A model generated the notes under the pieces. The model made no database searches. It saw nothing but the letters and a program-made list of their open reading frames with translations, and was not told the DNA's origin. From assembly GCA_002708885.1 (NCBI GenBank), contig PAPL01000005.1, positions 19,103-32,261 of the forward strand: 13,159 bases of DNA, in the 5' to 3' direction. This document shows, in pieces, positions 1 to 8,250 of this stretch (the stretch's first letter is position 1; each line of letters opens with the position of its first letter). The position numbers were made by a program, and so were the translations under genes. The stretch comes from Verrucomicrobiales bacterium. GTDB taxonomy: Bacteria > Verrucomicrobiota > Verrucomicrobiia > Verrucomicrobiales > DEV007.

Positions 1-3000
1 AGAGCATTTGCGCAGAATTCAGGAGGATCAGACTGGTCCGAATTCTCAGGTTCTTTCCTTACCGAGAAGATATCACCGCCGGCAGTATCTAACCGAACTG
101 CAAGTAACATTTCTGGTAGCACTGCCAATTTTCGAGGAACGGTAACGGATTCAGGAGGGAGTGACCCATCAATTTCATTTTATTTTGGACCCGCTGATGG
201 GGGAGTAGATCCTTCTGCCTGGGCCCGTTCCGTCAATATAGGTACTCAGAAAGGAGATTTTTCATTTTTCGTCAGCGGTTTGGATCCACTAACGAAATAT
301 TACTATCGTATCTTTGCCAGTAATCCTGGAGGTGCTACATGGTCCTCTGAGACTGAACAGTTTGAGACTACTGATACGAATGTTTCGGAAATTGTGATCA
401 ATGAAATTCATTATGATGTTCCCGACAAGACGATCCGTGCTGAATTTATTGAATTATATAATCCTACAGATTCTGCTGTTGACCTATCGGGTTGGAGGCT
501 CTCATCGGCCGTAAATTATACTTTTCCTAATGGCACTAGTATTCAGGCCGGTGGATTTCTTGTAATTGCTGAAGATCCACAGACAATACTTTCCGAGTGG
601 GGTGTAAATTCTATCGGCCCATGGACAGGTGGCCTGTCTAATGATGGTGAAAATGTCCGTTTACGTGATTTGACTGATAGAATAGTGGATGAAGTAGACT
701 ATCAGGCCGGTTTTCCCTGGCCAGTAGTTGGTTCGAGCCCTGGCTATTCCATTGAATTAATTAATCCAGGCCTTGAGAATGATCTTGGAGGCAATTGGCG
801 TTCTTCTGTTGGAACTGCCGGAGGTGATGGGTCGACTCTCATTGCCGGTGGATCGAGTTGGAAACTGTTTAAAGGATTCAGTGAGCCTTCGGCCACGAAC
901 GGAGCCTGGCGACAGATCAATTTTGATGATTCCGAATGGGCTGAAGGTGAGGCAGCCATTGGGTTTGGTGAAGGATTTTTGAATACCAATCTTTCTGACA
1001 TGAGAGGAAATTATTCGACCGTTTATTTTCGTAAGTCTTTTAATATTGATAATCCTTCTCAGATTGGATCTCTTCTTTTAAGTGCTCAAATAGATGATGG
1101 TTTTAATGCATGGATCAATGGAAAACACATTGCTTCGACCAATGTTTCTGGACCAGATCTGGGCCATGATGCGACAGCGAACAGTTCAGGTGAGAACAAG
1201 AGTTTTGAGGATTACCCGGTCGCCAATTTTGGGGGCCTCCTAGTTGAAGGAAAGAATGTCTTATCTGTACAATTGCTGAATGGTTCACTGAACGGTAGCT
1301 CTGATGCTTTCTTTGATGCAATTCTTCAAGTGAATACTTCGGCCGGTGAAGGGCCCAGCCCAGGGTTCCCAAACACTGTGTTTTCTGTTAATTCACCTCC
1401 TCAGATCCGTAAACTAGAGCACCTTCCCAAACAACCTGCCGAAGGTGATCTGGTCACTATCACTGCACTGATTACTGATGCCGATACTGTCGGTTCTGCT
1501 ACGCTTCAATATCAAATCGTAGAGCCTGGTGATTATATCCGATTAACAGATTCACTTTATGATTCGAAATGGATCGATGTTCCCATGAACGATTCAGGCA
1601 ACGCGGGTGATGAATTTGCGGAAGATAATATTTGGTCAGTTCAGATTCCAGCAACCGTCCAGAGACACAGGAGGCTCATTCGTTACCGAATCAGTGTTTC
1701 GGACGCATTGGATAATACTGTGACGACTCCTTATTCTGATGATCCTCAACCTAATTTTGCCTACTATTGCTATAATGGTATACCTGATTGGAAAGGTGCT
1801 CTGAGGCCGGGTTCTACACCGGTCATTACTTATTCGTCGGAAACCCTAACTAAGGTTCCGGTCTATCATATGATTGTTAGAGAGTCCGATGTGCTTGGTT
1901 GTATGTATAATGATTCATCAGGTTCTGCGAGATCCTATAAGTATTTCGCCACAGTCGTATATGATGGTGAAGTTTATGACCATATAAAATTTAGACTCAA
2001 GGGTCAGGCATCTACCAGAGTTACTGGTAAGAATAAGATTAAATGGAACTTCAATCGGGGCCACAGGTTTCAGGCACGTGATAATTATGGGAGAAAGTAT
2101 GATCGCAAATGGGATAAATTTGCTTTGCAAACTGGCACTTGTCCCTGGTGGGGAAGTAATGCATCGACTGGTGGAATGATTCTCAATGAGTTTGCGAGTT
2201 ATAAATTCTACCGGTTATGTGGTCTGGCGTCATGTAATACGACGCTCTTTCATTTGAGAATTGTCGATGATGCTCAGGAATCAAATCCTAACGATCAGTA
2301 CGATGGTGATTTCTGGGGTCTCTATTTGGCTCTAGAAGAACCGGACGGCCGTTTCCTTGATGAAATGGGATTGCCTGACGGCAACCTATATAAGATGAAC
2401 GGCGGCGCCACTAAGAGAAATCAGGGGCCGGATCAGGTCTCAAGCAATTCGGATGTTAGTTCTTTCATCAGCGCTAAGAATAGAGCCAATAACCTTAGCT
2501 GGTGGGAAGAAAACACGAACTTACCAAGTTATTATAATTACAAGATAGGAACGACTCTTATAAATAACACTGACCTTAGAAGTGAATGGAATTGTCTTTA
2601 TTATCATAGACCTATTATTTCTGGTGACCCTAACTCTGATAAATGGGAAATGTTACCTTGGGATCTGGACCTGACATGGGAGAGTAAGTTCCATATACGT
2701 TCAGAGAATGTTTGGGAGAACTGGCAAAATGTTTTCAGGTATGATGATGCGGAGACGGACTTTGAGAACCGTTCCCGTGAAGTTTGGGATTTGCTTTGCA
2801 GTTCAGGAGAAGGAGCAAAGGTCGTTGAGGAAATGAGTAGGTTCTTGGACGGTGATGGCATTACCAGGATCGTTGAAGCTAACCAAGCCATGTGGGATTA
2901 TCATCCGCGCAAACGTAAAAAAGGAATATGGTACAGGAATAATCCAAAGCTTCCCTCATCAAAGAGGAATTGGGAAGGCCTCATCGAATACATGAAAAAT

Positions 3001-4365
3001 TTTGTTTCGCCGGGAGGTTACGGAGCAGGACGACTCATCAATGAAAAAGCTGATACTAATTCCATTGTTCCAAACAAGCCGACCATTTCTTCTGTCGGTG
3101 ATCCTGACTTTGCAACTAATGACCTTCGTTTTGAAAGTTCTACCTTTTCGGGTCGCGGAACTTCATTTGCTGGTATGGAATGGAGATTGGCAGAGGTGAC
3201 GGATCCGGAGTCTGAAATCTTTGATTCAGAAAGTCCCTGGGTCTTTGAGATTGATTCTGTCTGGGATTCAGGAGAATTGGCCTCTTTTGGTCGCCGAATT
3301 TCAATTCCCCCACTTGCTGTGCGGGTTGGCCATACTTATCGGGCCAGGGTCCGGCACCTTTCAAGTTCGGGGCAGTGGAGCCACTGGTCAGATCCTGTGC
3401 AGTTCGTTGCCGGGACTCCGGACGTATCGATTTATAAAAAAGGCCTAGTCATCAGTGAATTTATGTATAATCCCTTGGACGCTACTGATGAAGAGGAACT
3501 GGCCGGTTTTAATACTAGTGATTTTGAATACATTGAAGTTAAAAATGTTGGTGATGTGACCTTGGATCTTAGTGATATCAGATTCACTAAAGGGATTGAT
3601 TTTGATTTCGTGGATGGGACCATTGTCTCTCTTCTTCCTGGAGAATATATAGTCGTTGCGCGTGACCTTAGTGCATTTGAGTCCAGATACGGTGACATTT
3701 CTCGTGTCACTGGTCAGTACGGTCCCGATAACCTTTCCAATGGCGGAGAGAATATAAAATTATCTTATGGAGCCGGAGTAGCGATTCAGGAGTTCAGGTA
3801 TCTTGATGATGAGCCATGGCCACAAGGAGCAGATGGTGAAGGTTTTTCTCTTGTCCTTTTGAATCCTGAATCGGTTCCTGATCATAGCCTCGCTGAGAAC
3901 TGGATCATTAGTTCAGGGATAGGAGGGAGCCCGGGCAAAGATGAGATGCGCATCTCTTTTAGTGCATGGAGAGGATCTGTTTTTTCTCCTGATGAATTGC
4001 TTGATCCTTCATTTTCTGGGAACCTTGTTGATCCTGATAATGATGGAATTGTTAATTTCCTTGAATATGCTTTTGGTGGTGATCCAAAAAATGCGGAACC
4101 TAGCATTGGTCCCGAGTCTTTAATATTAGAAGAGGGTGGAGAAGATTATATCGGTTTGAATTTTCGGAAAAGATTAGGTGTGAATGATATTCAATATTTA
4201 ATAGAGTATTCTAATGACCTTGTTTCTTGGAATTTAGCAAATGAGGCGGTCTTATCCGATGTCGTTAACCATGATGATGGATCAGTGACTGAAACCTATA
4301 GAATCTCAAAGATTGGTGATTCTGGCATGAGTCATTTCTTGAGAGTTAAGATTCAGAGCAAGTGA
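1..4365 (+). CDS. Giant secreted LTD / CotH kinase-like domain protein (5' end cut by window)
   Basis: The frame is open from base 1 to the stop at 4363-4365 (1454 visible residues), so the start lies outside the window; the ATG at 280 is internal. Domains in visible-residue numbering: two FN3-like modules ending in a shared 'FA.N.GG..WS' motif (about residues 3 and 105, roughly 102 apart); LTD 1 (about 131-275, 'INEIHYDV', 'FIELYNPTD'); a galactose-binding-like beta sandwich (about 286-455); an Ig/cadherin-like module (about 464-583); a CotH kinase-like domain (about 619-1015) with 'FRLKGQ', 'WGLYLALEEPDGRFLDE' and 'PWDLDLTW' (Asp888 and Asp890); an FN3-like module (about 1024-1138); LTD 2 (about 1149-1310, 'ISEFMYNP'); and a C-terminal 'DPDNDGIVNFLEYAFGGDP' plus beta domain, common on exported verrucomicrobial proteins. 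CotH homologues are atypical protein kinases in Bacillus spore coats; activity and substrate here are unknown. Secretion is inferred from the domains because the signal peptide is not in view. Domain assignment is confident; biological role is not. Confidence 0.9.
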   Translation, partial: RAFAQNSGGSDWSEFSGSFLTEKISPPAVSNRTASNISGSTANFRGTVTDSGGSDPSISFYFGPADGGVDPSAWARSVNIGTQKGDFSFFVSGLDPLTKYYYRIFASNPGGATWSSETEQFETTDTNVSEIVINEIHYDVPDKTIRAEFIELYNPTDSAVDLSGWRLSSAVNYTFPNGTSIQAGGFLVIAEDPQTILSEWGVNSIGPWTGGLSNDGENVRLRDLTDRIVDEVDYQAGFPWPVVGSSPGYSIELINPGLENDLGGNWRSSVGTAGGDGSTLIAGGSSWKLFKGFSEPSATNGAWRQINFDDSEWAEGEAAIGFGEGFLNTNLSDMRGNYSTVYFRKSFNIDNPSQIGSLLLSAQIDDGFNAWINGKHIASTNVSGPDLGHDATANSSGENKSFEDYPVANFGGLLVEGKNVLSVQLLNGSLNGSSDAFFDAILQVNTSAGEGPSPGFPNTVFSVNSPPQIRKLEHLPKQPAEGDLVTITALITDADTVGSATLQYQIVEPGDYIRLTDSLYDSKWIDVPMNDSGNAGDEFAEDNIWSVQIPATVQRHRRLIRYRISVSDALDNTVTTPYSDDPQPNFAYYCYNGIPDWKGALRPGSTPVITYSSETLTKVPVYHMIVRESDVLGCMYNDSSGSARSYKYFATVVYDGEVYDHIKFRLKGQASTRVTGKNKIKWNFNRGHRFQARDNYGRKYDRKWDKFALQTGTCPWWGSNASTGGMILNEFASYKFYRLCGLASCNTTLFHLRIVDDAQESNPNDQYDGDFWGLYLALEEPDGRFLDEMGLPDGNLYKMNGGATKRNQGPDQVSSNSDVSSFISAKNRANNLSWWEENTNLPSYYNYKIGTTLINNTDLRSEWNCLYYHRPIISGDPNSDKWEMLPWDLDLTWESKFHIRSENVWENWQNVFRYDDAETDFENRSREVWDLLCSSGEGAKVVEEMSRFLDGDGITRIVEANQAMWDYHPRKRKKGIWYRNNPKLPSSKRNWEGLIEYMKNFVSPGGYGAGRLINEKADTNSIVPNKPTISSVGDPDFATNDLRFESSTFSGRGTSFAGMEWRLAEVTDPESEIFDSESPWVFEIDSVWDSGELASFGRRISIPPLAVRVGHTYRARVRHLSSSGQWSHWSDPVQFVAGTPDVSIYKKGLVISEFMYNPLDATDEEELAGFNTSDFEYIEVKNVGDVTLDLSDIRFTKGIDFDFVDGTIVSLLPGEYIVVARDLSAFESRYGDISRVTGQYGPDNLSNGGENIKLSYGAGVAIQEFRYLDDEPWPQGADGEGFSLVLLNPESVPDHSLAENWIISSGIGGSPGKDEMRISFSAWRGSVFSPDELLDPSFSGNLVDPDNDGIVNFLEYAFGGDPKNAEPSIGPESLILEEGGEDYIGLNFRKRLGVNDIQYLIEYSNDLVSWNLANEAVLSDVVNHDDGSVTETYRISKIGDSGMSHFLRVKIQSK

Positions 4366-4391
4366 TTCTTATTCAATGAGTTCTTATTGAA
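4366..4391 (+). repeat. Direct repeat and small hairpin after the LTD/CotH stop
   Basis: TTCTTATT occurs at 4366-4373 and again at 4381-4388, a 15-base period starting right after the stop codon. The same stretch can fold as TTCAAT (4372-4377) with ATTGAA (4386-4391) around an 8-base loop. The stem is AT-rich and has no U-tract after it, so it is not a convincing terminator. It may be a regulatory repeat or simply low-complexity sequence. Confidence 0.35.
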
Positions 4392-4392
4392 C

Positions 4393-4404
4393 TTGATATA
4401 TCAA
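4393..4404. promoter_or_regulatory. Perfect 12-bp palindrome upstream of the lipoprotein gene (possible operator)
   Basis: TTGATATATCAA is a perfect inverted repeat in the 71-bp gap between the two large surface-protein genes, 32 bases before the lipoprotein ATG. It could be an operator or part of a promoter. A well-spaced -35/-10 pair could not be assigned: TTGAAC at 4387 and TAATAC at 4413 are 20 bp apart. The two genes may therefore be co-transcribed. Confidence 0.3.
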
Positions 4405-4421
4405 TCTTCCGTTAATACTTT

Positions 4422-4426
4422 AAGGA
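4422..4426 (+). promoter_or_regulatory. Shine-Dalgarno-like AAGGA before the lipoprotein gene
   Basis: AAGGA lies 10 bases before ATG 4437 and 7 before GTG 4434, but only 4 before GTG 4431. This favours ATG 4437 (or GTG 4434) as the start. It is the only clear Shine-Dalgarno-like site at a gene start in this window. Confidence 0.6.
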
Positions 4427-4436
4427 TTCTGTGGTG

Positions 4437-7400
4437 ATGAAGTGCTCGCTTAAGACTAAATTTATAATACTGACTACTTTTGCTCTGTGCGGCTGCGGCG
4501 GTTCGGGCGAACGTGGTGAACTGCCTGAGGTTCAAAGCCAAGAGTTAATTGGATTGGAAAAGAGCCAGTATGATAATCTTTTTTTAGCTCCTCTTAGAGA
4601 GCGAGAAGCCAAAGATTCAAAGCAACTTTTTACTCGTCTCTCGCCAAAGACGACAGGAGTTAATTTTCAAAACAGTATCGATCTCAAAGAGCCGCTCAAA
4701 AGGCTTTATCATTCGGGCTTTGTATGTGGAGGAGTGGCATTGGGTGACTTTAACGGAGACACTCGACTTGATATTTTTCTCGTGAGTGGGCCTGGAGAGA
4801 ACAGGCTTTATATACAGCGGGAGGATTTTCAATTTGAGGACGTGAGTTCATCCTCAGGAATTGAGGGTGGAGAGGCTTGGGGAGCTGGTGTCGCGGCCGT
4901 AGATATTGAGAATGATGGAGACCTTGATCTTTATATTTGTAATTATGATTCTGCTAACTCGCTATATATTAATGACGGTAAAGGTCATTTCAAAGAATCG
5001 GCTTCGCGTTCAGGGATTGGTGTTGTGGATGCATCGCTCGTTCCGACATTTTGTGACTTTGATCAGGACGGAGACCTTGACCTTTATATATTGACGAACC
5101 GCTATTACAGAGAAGGTGGTCGCCCTGCCAATCCGCCGTTCCAAAAGGCACCTAATGGGGGAGTGATTGTGAAGCCTGAATTTCAGAAATATTACGGTAT
5201 CAAGCAGAAGGGGCCGAAATCATATGATATGGATGAAATTGGTAGGCCTGACCTTTTGTTCCGTAATGATGGTGGATCTTTTGTTGATATAAGTAAGAGT
5301 GCCGGGATACAGAAAGAGGGGCACGGACTCTCTGCGACTTGGTGGGACTATGACGGGGATGGTTTGATGGACATTTACGTTGCTAATGATTTTGCTGATC
5401 CGGATAACCTTTTTCGCAATAATGGTGATGGAACTTTTACCGACATAATAACGAAAGTATTAAATTATACTCCGTGGTTCTCTATGGGGGCCGATGCTGG
5501 CGACATAAATAATGATGGGCTCCTTGATTTCGTTGCATTGGATATGGCGGCGACAACTCATTACAAATCAAAGATGGCAATGGGTGAAATGGGAGTTATG
5601 CGCTGGGTCATTGAAGCTGCAAAACCGCGTCAAGTGATGCGTAATTGCCTCTATCTTAATCAAGGAAACGGTCTCTTTTCTGAAAATGCCAGTTTGTCCG
5701 GAGTCGCCAATTCGGATTGGTCATGGGCTGCTAAGCTGGCCGATTACGATAATGATGGGCGCGTTGATCTTTTTGTTTCGAATGGGATGGCACGCGATTT
5801 TAACAACTCTGATATCACGTTCACTCCCCAAGATCAGATCGGGAAGAGTGAGTGGGACCATTACGAGAATGCCCCTACCAAGCCAGAACAGAATCTTGCC
5901 TTTAGAAACAGAGGCGATTTACAATTCACCAATGTGAGTAAGGACTGGGGCCTTGACCATGTCGGAATGAGTTATGCTTCTGCTCATGGAGACTTTGATC
6001 AGGACGGAGACCTTGATCTTTTGGTCGTTAATCTAGATGAACCGGTTTCTATTTACAGAAATGATTCTATTTCTGGTCATTCTGCAGTAGTAACTTTGCG
6101 GGGAAGCGAATCTAATCGTAACGGGATCGGTGCATTCGTTGAAATCCTAGCAGGTGACCTTAAACATGCGAGACACTCAGTCCCTTTGTCCGGTTATCTT
6201 TCTAATAATGAAAACACCCTCCACTTTGGGCTTGGAGAAGCTGATGCTATTCAGAGTCTGAAAGTCCGTTGGCCGAATGGTGGGGTTCAGGAATTCACTG
6301 ATTTGCCTGTTAATAAGAACATCGTGATCTTGGAGGACAGTTCAGCTCTTAAACCATATTCCCCGGCAAAACAGAGTCCCATGTTTGTTAAGCATACAGG
6401 ACTGCGTGGCATTATTCATAAAGAAAAAATTTATGAGGATTTCATTCATCAGCCATTATTGCCTCATAAGATGTCACAGCTTGGACCCGGGATTGCCTTT
6501 GCTGACGTGGACGGTAATGGTACTGAGGACTTTTTTATTGGTTGCGCACGCGGTCAGTCCGGGGCCATTTTCTTAAGCGATGGTAAGGGAGGATTTAAGG
6601 TGGAGGGTGATGGTAAACCGTTCTCGGATCATGTTGATTCGGAAGACATGGGCGTTTTGTTCTTTGACGCTGATTCTGACGGTGATCCTGACCTGTATGT
6701 GTCATCAGGAAGTTACGAGTATAAGAAAGGTGATCCGCTCGTCCGTGACAGGCTTTACTTGAATGACGGATCGGGCCAGTTCGTATCAGCGCGAGAAGGT
6801 TCTTTGCCGGAATTTACTGATAATAGCAGTGTTGTTTGTGGGGCTGATCTTGACCGTGACGGCGATTTGGATCTTTTTGTGGGAGGAAGAGTATTGAGTG
6901 GGGAATATCCTCTTGCTGGTACTAGTCGGATTTTAATTAACGAATCAGTTCCCGGGAAAAGCGTTCGTTTTGTTGCTGCTTCAAATGATCAAGTGTCAGC
7001 TGTGTCAAAGGCAGGAATGGTTACCTCAGCTCTGTGGACTGAAATTAATGGTGATGGCTGGATTGACCTCATGATCACATCTGAGTGGGGGCCAGTGAGA
7101 GTATTTTTAAATGATTCGGGAAAACTCGTTGAAGCTACTAAGGAGTCGGGCCTTGAAAATATTTTAGGTTGGTGGAATAGCATTAATGGTGGTGACATCG
7201 ACAATGATGGAGACATTGATTATGTAATTGGAAATTCTGGTCAGAACACAAAGTATCATGCTTCGGTAAAGAAACCGATTCGAATTTACTATGGTGATTA
7301 TGAAGGGGACGGGTCCAAAAGTATTGTTGAGGCAAAATATGAAAACGGAGTCTTATTGCCGATTAGGGGAAAGAGTTGTTCGACTTCCGCAATTCCCTCT

Positions 7401-8150
7401 CTAGGAGAGAAGTTTAAAACATTTCATCAATTTGCGAGCTCTTCACTGAGTGATATTTATACGCCTGCACGGCTCAAAGATTCTTCCGTTTTTGAAGCAA
7501 ATGAATTATCATCCGGAATACTTATTAATAACGGTAAAGGTTCATTTACCTTTAAAGCATTGCCAAGTTCGACTCAGAACGCTCCTGTTTTTGGTCTCGA
7601 TTTTTGTGATGTCAATGGCGATGGAAACCTTGACCTTTATGTGGTTCAAAACTTCTCAGTGACACAATTTGAGACGCCTCCTTATCGTGGTGGTCTCAGC
7701 CAGTTAATGTTAGGTGATGGTAAAGGTAATTTTAAAGCGCTGAGAGCTTCCGAGAGCGGACTGATTGTTCCGACCGATGGAAGGGCACTGGCAAAGACGG
7801 ACATTAATGGGGACGGATTTTCTGATTTTGTGATTGCTGTGAATGATGGTGAATTACAAGCTTTCACGAGTGTCGGTGATGGGCCAAGGCTTAAGAAAAT
7901 AATTCTAAGAGGCACAAAAGGAAATCCAATGGCAGCCGGATCAAAAATTTTGTTCCAATCTACAGAAAATAAAGAAAGGATTCGAGTTCAGGAAATTTAC
8001 CAGGGAGGGGGCTATTTGTCTCAGTCAGGCAATGCCCATTACATTGATTCATCCTTTGATTCATTGATAATTTATTGGCCAAATGGTAAGAAAACGGAGC
8101 ACTCATTGTCTGCTGAGCAGTATAAATTCATATTCACTCAGCCCAATTAG
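4437..8150 (+). CDS. CRTAC1-like lipoprotein with two FG-GAP/VCBS propellers, each with an ASPIC/UnbV domain
   Basis: The ATG at 4437 is preferred over in-frame GTGs at 4431 and 4434 because of AAGGA spacing, and it gives 1237 residues. The N-terminus is a lipoprotein signal: basic 'KCSLKTK', a hydrophobic stretch, then lipobox L-C-G-C, so the mature protein is probably anchored to a membrane and exported. Fourteen Ca-binding FG-GAP loops (D.D.DG.LD type) are visible. Seven lie between 4746 and about 6035, then an ASPIC/UnbV domain (about residues 551-634). Seven more lie between 6504 and about 7840, then a second ASPIC/UnbV domain (about 1153-1237, ending near the C-terminus). Seven loops each suit two seven-bladed, integrin-alpha-like propellers. 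An extra segment separates loops 3 and 4 (about 5100-5250). Related proteins are extracellular and thought to mediate binding; the ligand is unknown. The gene follows the LTD/CotH gene by 71 bp in the same direction, so co-transcription is possible. Confidence 0.9.
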   Translation: MKCSLKTKFIILTTFALCGCGGSGERGELPEVQSQELIGLEKSQYDNLFLAPLREREAKDSKQLFTRLSPKTTGVNFQNSIDLKEPLKRLYHSGFVCGGVALGDFNGDTRLDIFLVSGPGENRLYIQREDFQFEDVSSSSGIEGGEAWGAGVAAVDIENDGDLDLYICNYDSANSLYINDGKGHFKESASRSGIGVVDASLVPTFCDFDQDGDLDLYILTNRYYREGGRPANPPFQKAPNGGVIVKPEFQKYYGIKQKGPKSYDMDEIGRPDLLFRNDGGSFVDISKSAGIQKEGHGLSATWWDYDGDGLMDIYVANDFADPDNLFRNNGDGTFTDIITKVLNYTPWFSMGADAGDINNDGLLDFVALDMAATTHYKSKMAMGEMGVMRWVIEAAKPRQVMRNCLYLNQGNGLFSENASLSGVANSDWSWAAKLADYDNDGRVDLFVSNGMARDFNNSDITFTPQDQIGKSEWDHYENAPTKPEQNLAFRNRGDLQFTNVSKDWGLDHVGMSYASAHGDFDQDGDLDLLVVNLDEPVSIYRNDSISGHSAVVTLRGSESNRNGIGAFVEILAGDLKHARHSVPLSGYLSNNENTLHFGLGEADAIQSLKVRWPNGGVQEFTDLPVNKNIVILEDSSALKPYSPAKQSPMFVKHTGLRGIIHKEKIYEDFIHQPLLPHKMSQLGPGIAFADVDGNGTEDFFIGCARGQSGAIFLSDGKGGFKVEGDGKPFSDHVDSEDMGVLFFDADSDGDPDLYVSSGSYEYKKGDPLVRDRLYLNDGSGQFVSAREGSLPEFTDNSSVVCGADLDRDGDLDLFVGGRVLSGEYPLAGTSRILINESVPGKSVRFVAASNDQVSAVSKAGMVTSALWTEINGDGWIDLMITSEWGPVRVFLNDSGKLVEATKESGLENILGWWNSINGGDIDNDGDIDYVIGNSGQNTKYHASVKKPIRIYYGDYEGDGSKSIVEAKYENGVLLPIRGKSCSTSAIPSLGEKFKTFHQFASSSLSDIYTPARLKDSSVFEANELSSGILINNGKGSFTFKALPSSTQNAPVFGLDFCDVNGDGNLDLYVVQNFSVTQFETPPYRGGLSQLMLGDGKGNFKALRASESGLIVPTDGRALAKTDINGDGFSDFVIAVNDGELQAFTSVGDGPRLKKIILRGTKGNPMAAGSKILFQSTENKERIRVQEIYQGGGYLSQSGNAHYIDSSFDSLIIYWPNGKKTEHSLSAEQYKFIFTQPN
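5055..5080 (+). repeat. 26-bp exact repeat, copy 1 (FG-GAP loop 3)
   Basis: This segment, encoding DFDQDGDL, is identical base for base to 5991-6016 in the same reading frame. The third positions also match, so the identity goes beyond protein-level selection for the Ca-binding loop and suggests recent duplication or gene conversion between blades. Confidence 0.8.
5991..6016 (+). repeat. 26-bp exact repeat, copy 2 (FG-GAP loop 7)
   Basis: Second copy of the 26-bp identity with 5055-5080. It encodes the Ca-binding loop of the last blade of the first propeller, just before the first ASPIC/UnbV domain. Confidence 0.8.
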
Positions 8151-8250
8151 GTTGAATTTGTTTGCGAATCAAATGCTGTGCTTCGTTGACAGTTTGTCTC
8201 TTAGGGGGCAACCTATCGGCCCGCAATTGAGCGGTTAATAAAATTATAAC
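8151..8250 (+). other. Intergenic region before hisG, no clear promoter or terminator
   Basis: This 100-bp gap contains TTGACA at 8186-8191, but no good -10 lies 16-18 bp downstream (TATCGG at 8214 is 22 bp away). A 4-bp stem, CCGC/GCGG (8221-8234), precedes the AT-rich leader TTAATAAAATTATAAC that abuts the hisG ATG. There is no Shine-Dalgarno sequence. hisG must be transcribed either from a promoter not recognisable here or by readthrough from the lipoprotein gene. Confidence 0.4.

Noticed and set aside
744..1372. Open frames of 85 residues on the minus strand inside the LTD/CotH gene
   Set aside because: They overlap a clearly coding frame with recognisable domains, have no family-like sequence and no start signals.
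4906..7662. Alternative-frame ORFs rich in Met, Ile, Leu and Thr within the lipoprotein gene
   Set aside because: They are +1 frame reads of the repeated Asp/Gly Ca-loop codons, so their similarity to one another only reflects the FG-GAP repeats.
4740..7840. Repeated GA-rich motifs that could look like a tandem DNA repeat or CRISPR-like array
   Set aside because: Spacing is irregular, all copies are in frame and they encode D.D.DG.LD Ca-binding loops, which explains the repetition.
8186..8219. TTGACA ... TATCGG as a hisG promoter
   Set aside because: The -35 is perfect, but the only -10-like hexamer is 22 bp away, outside the usual range, and no better partner is present.
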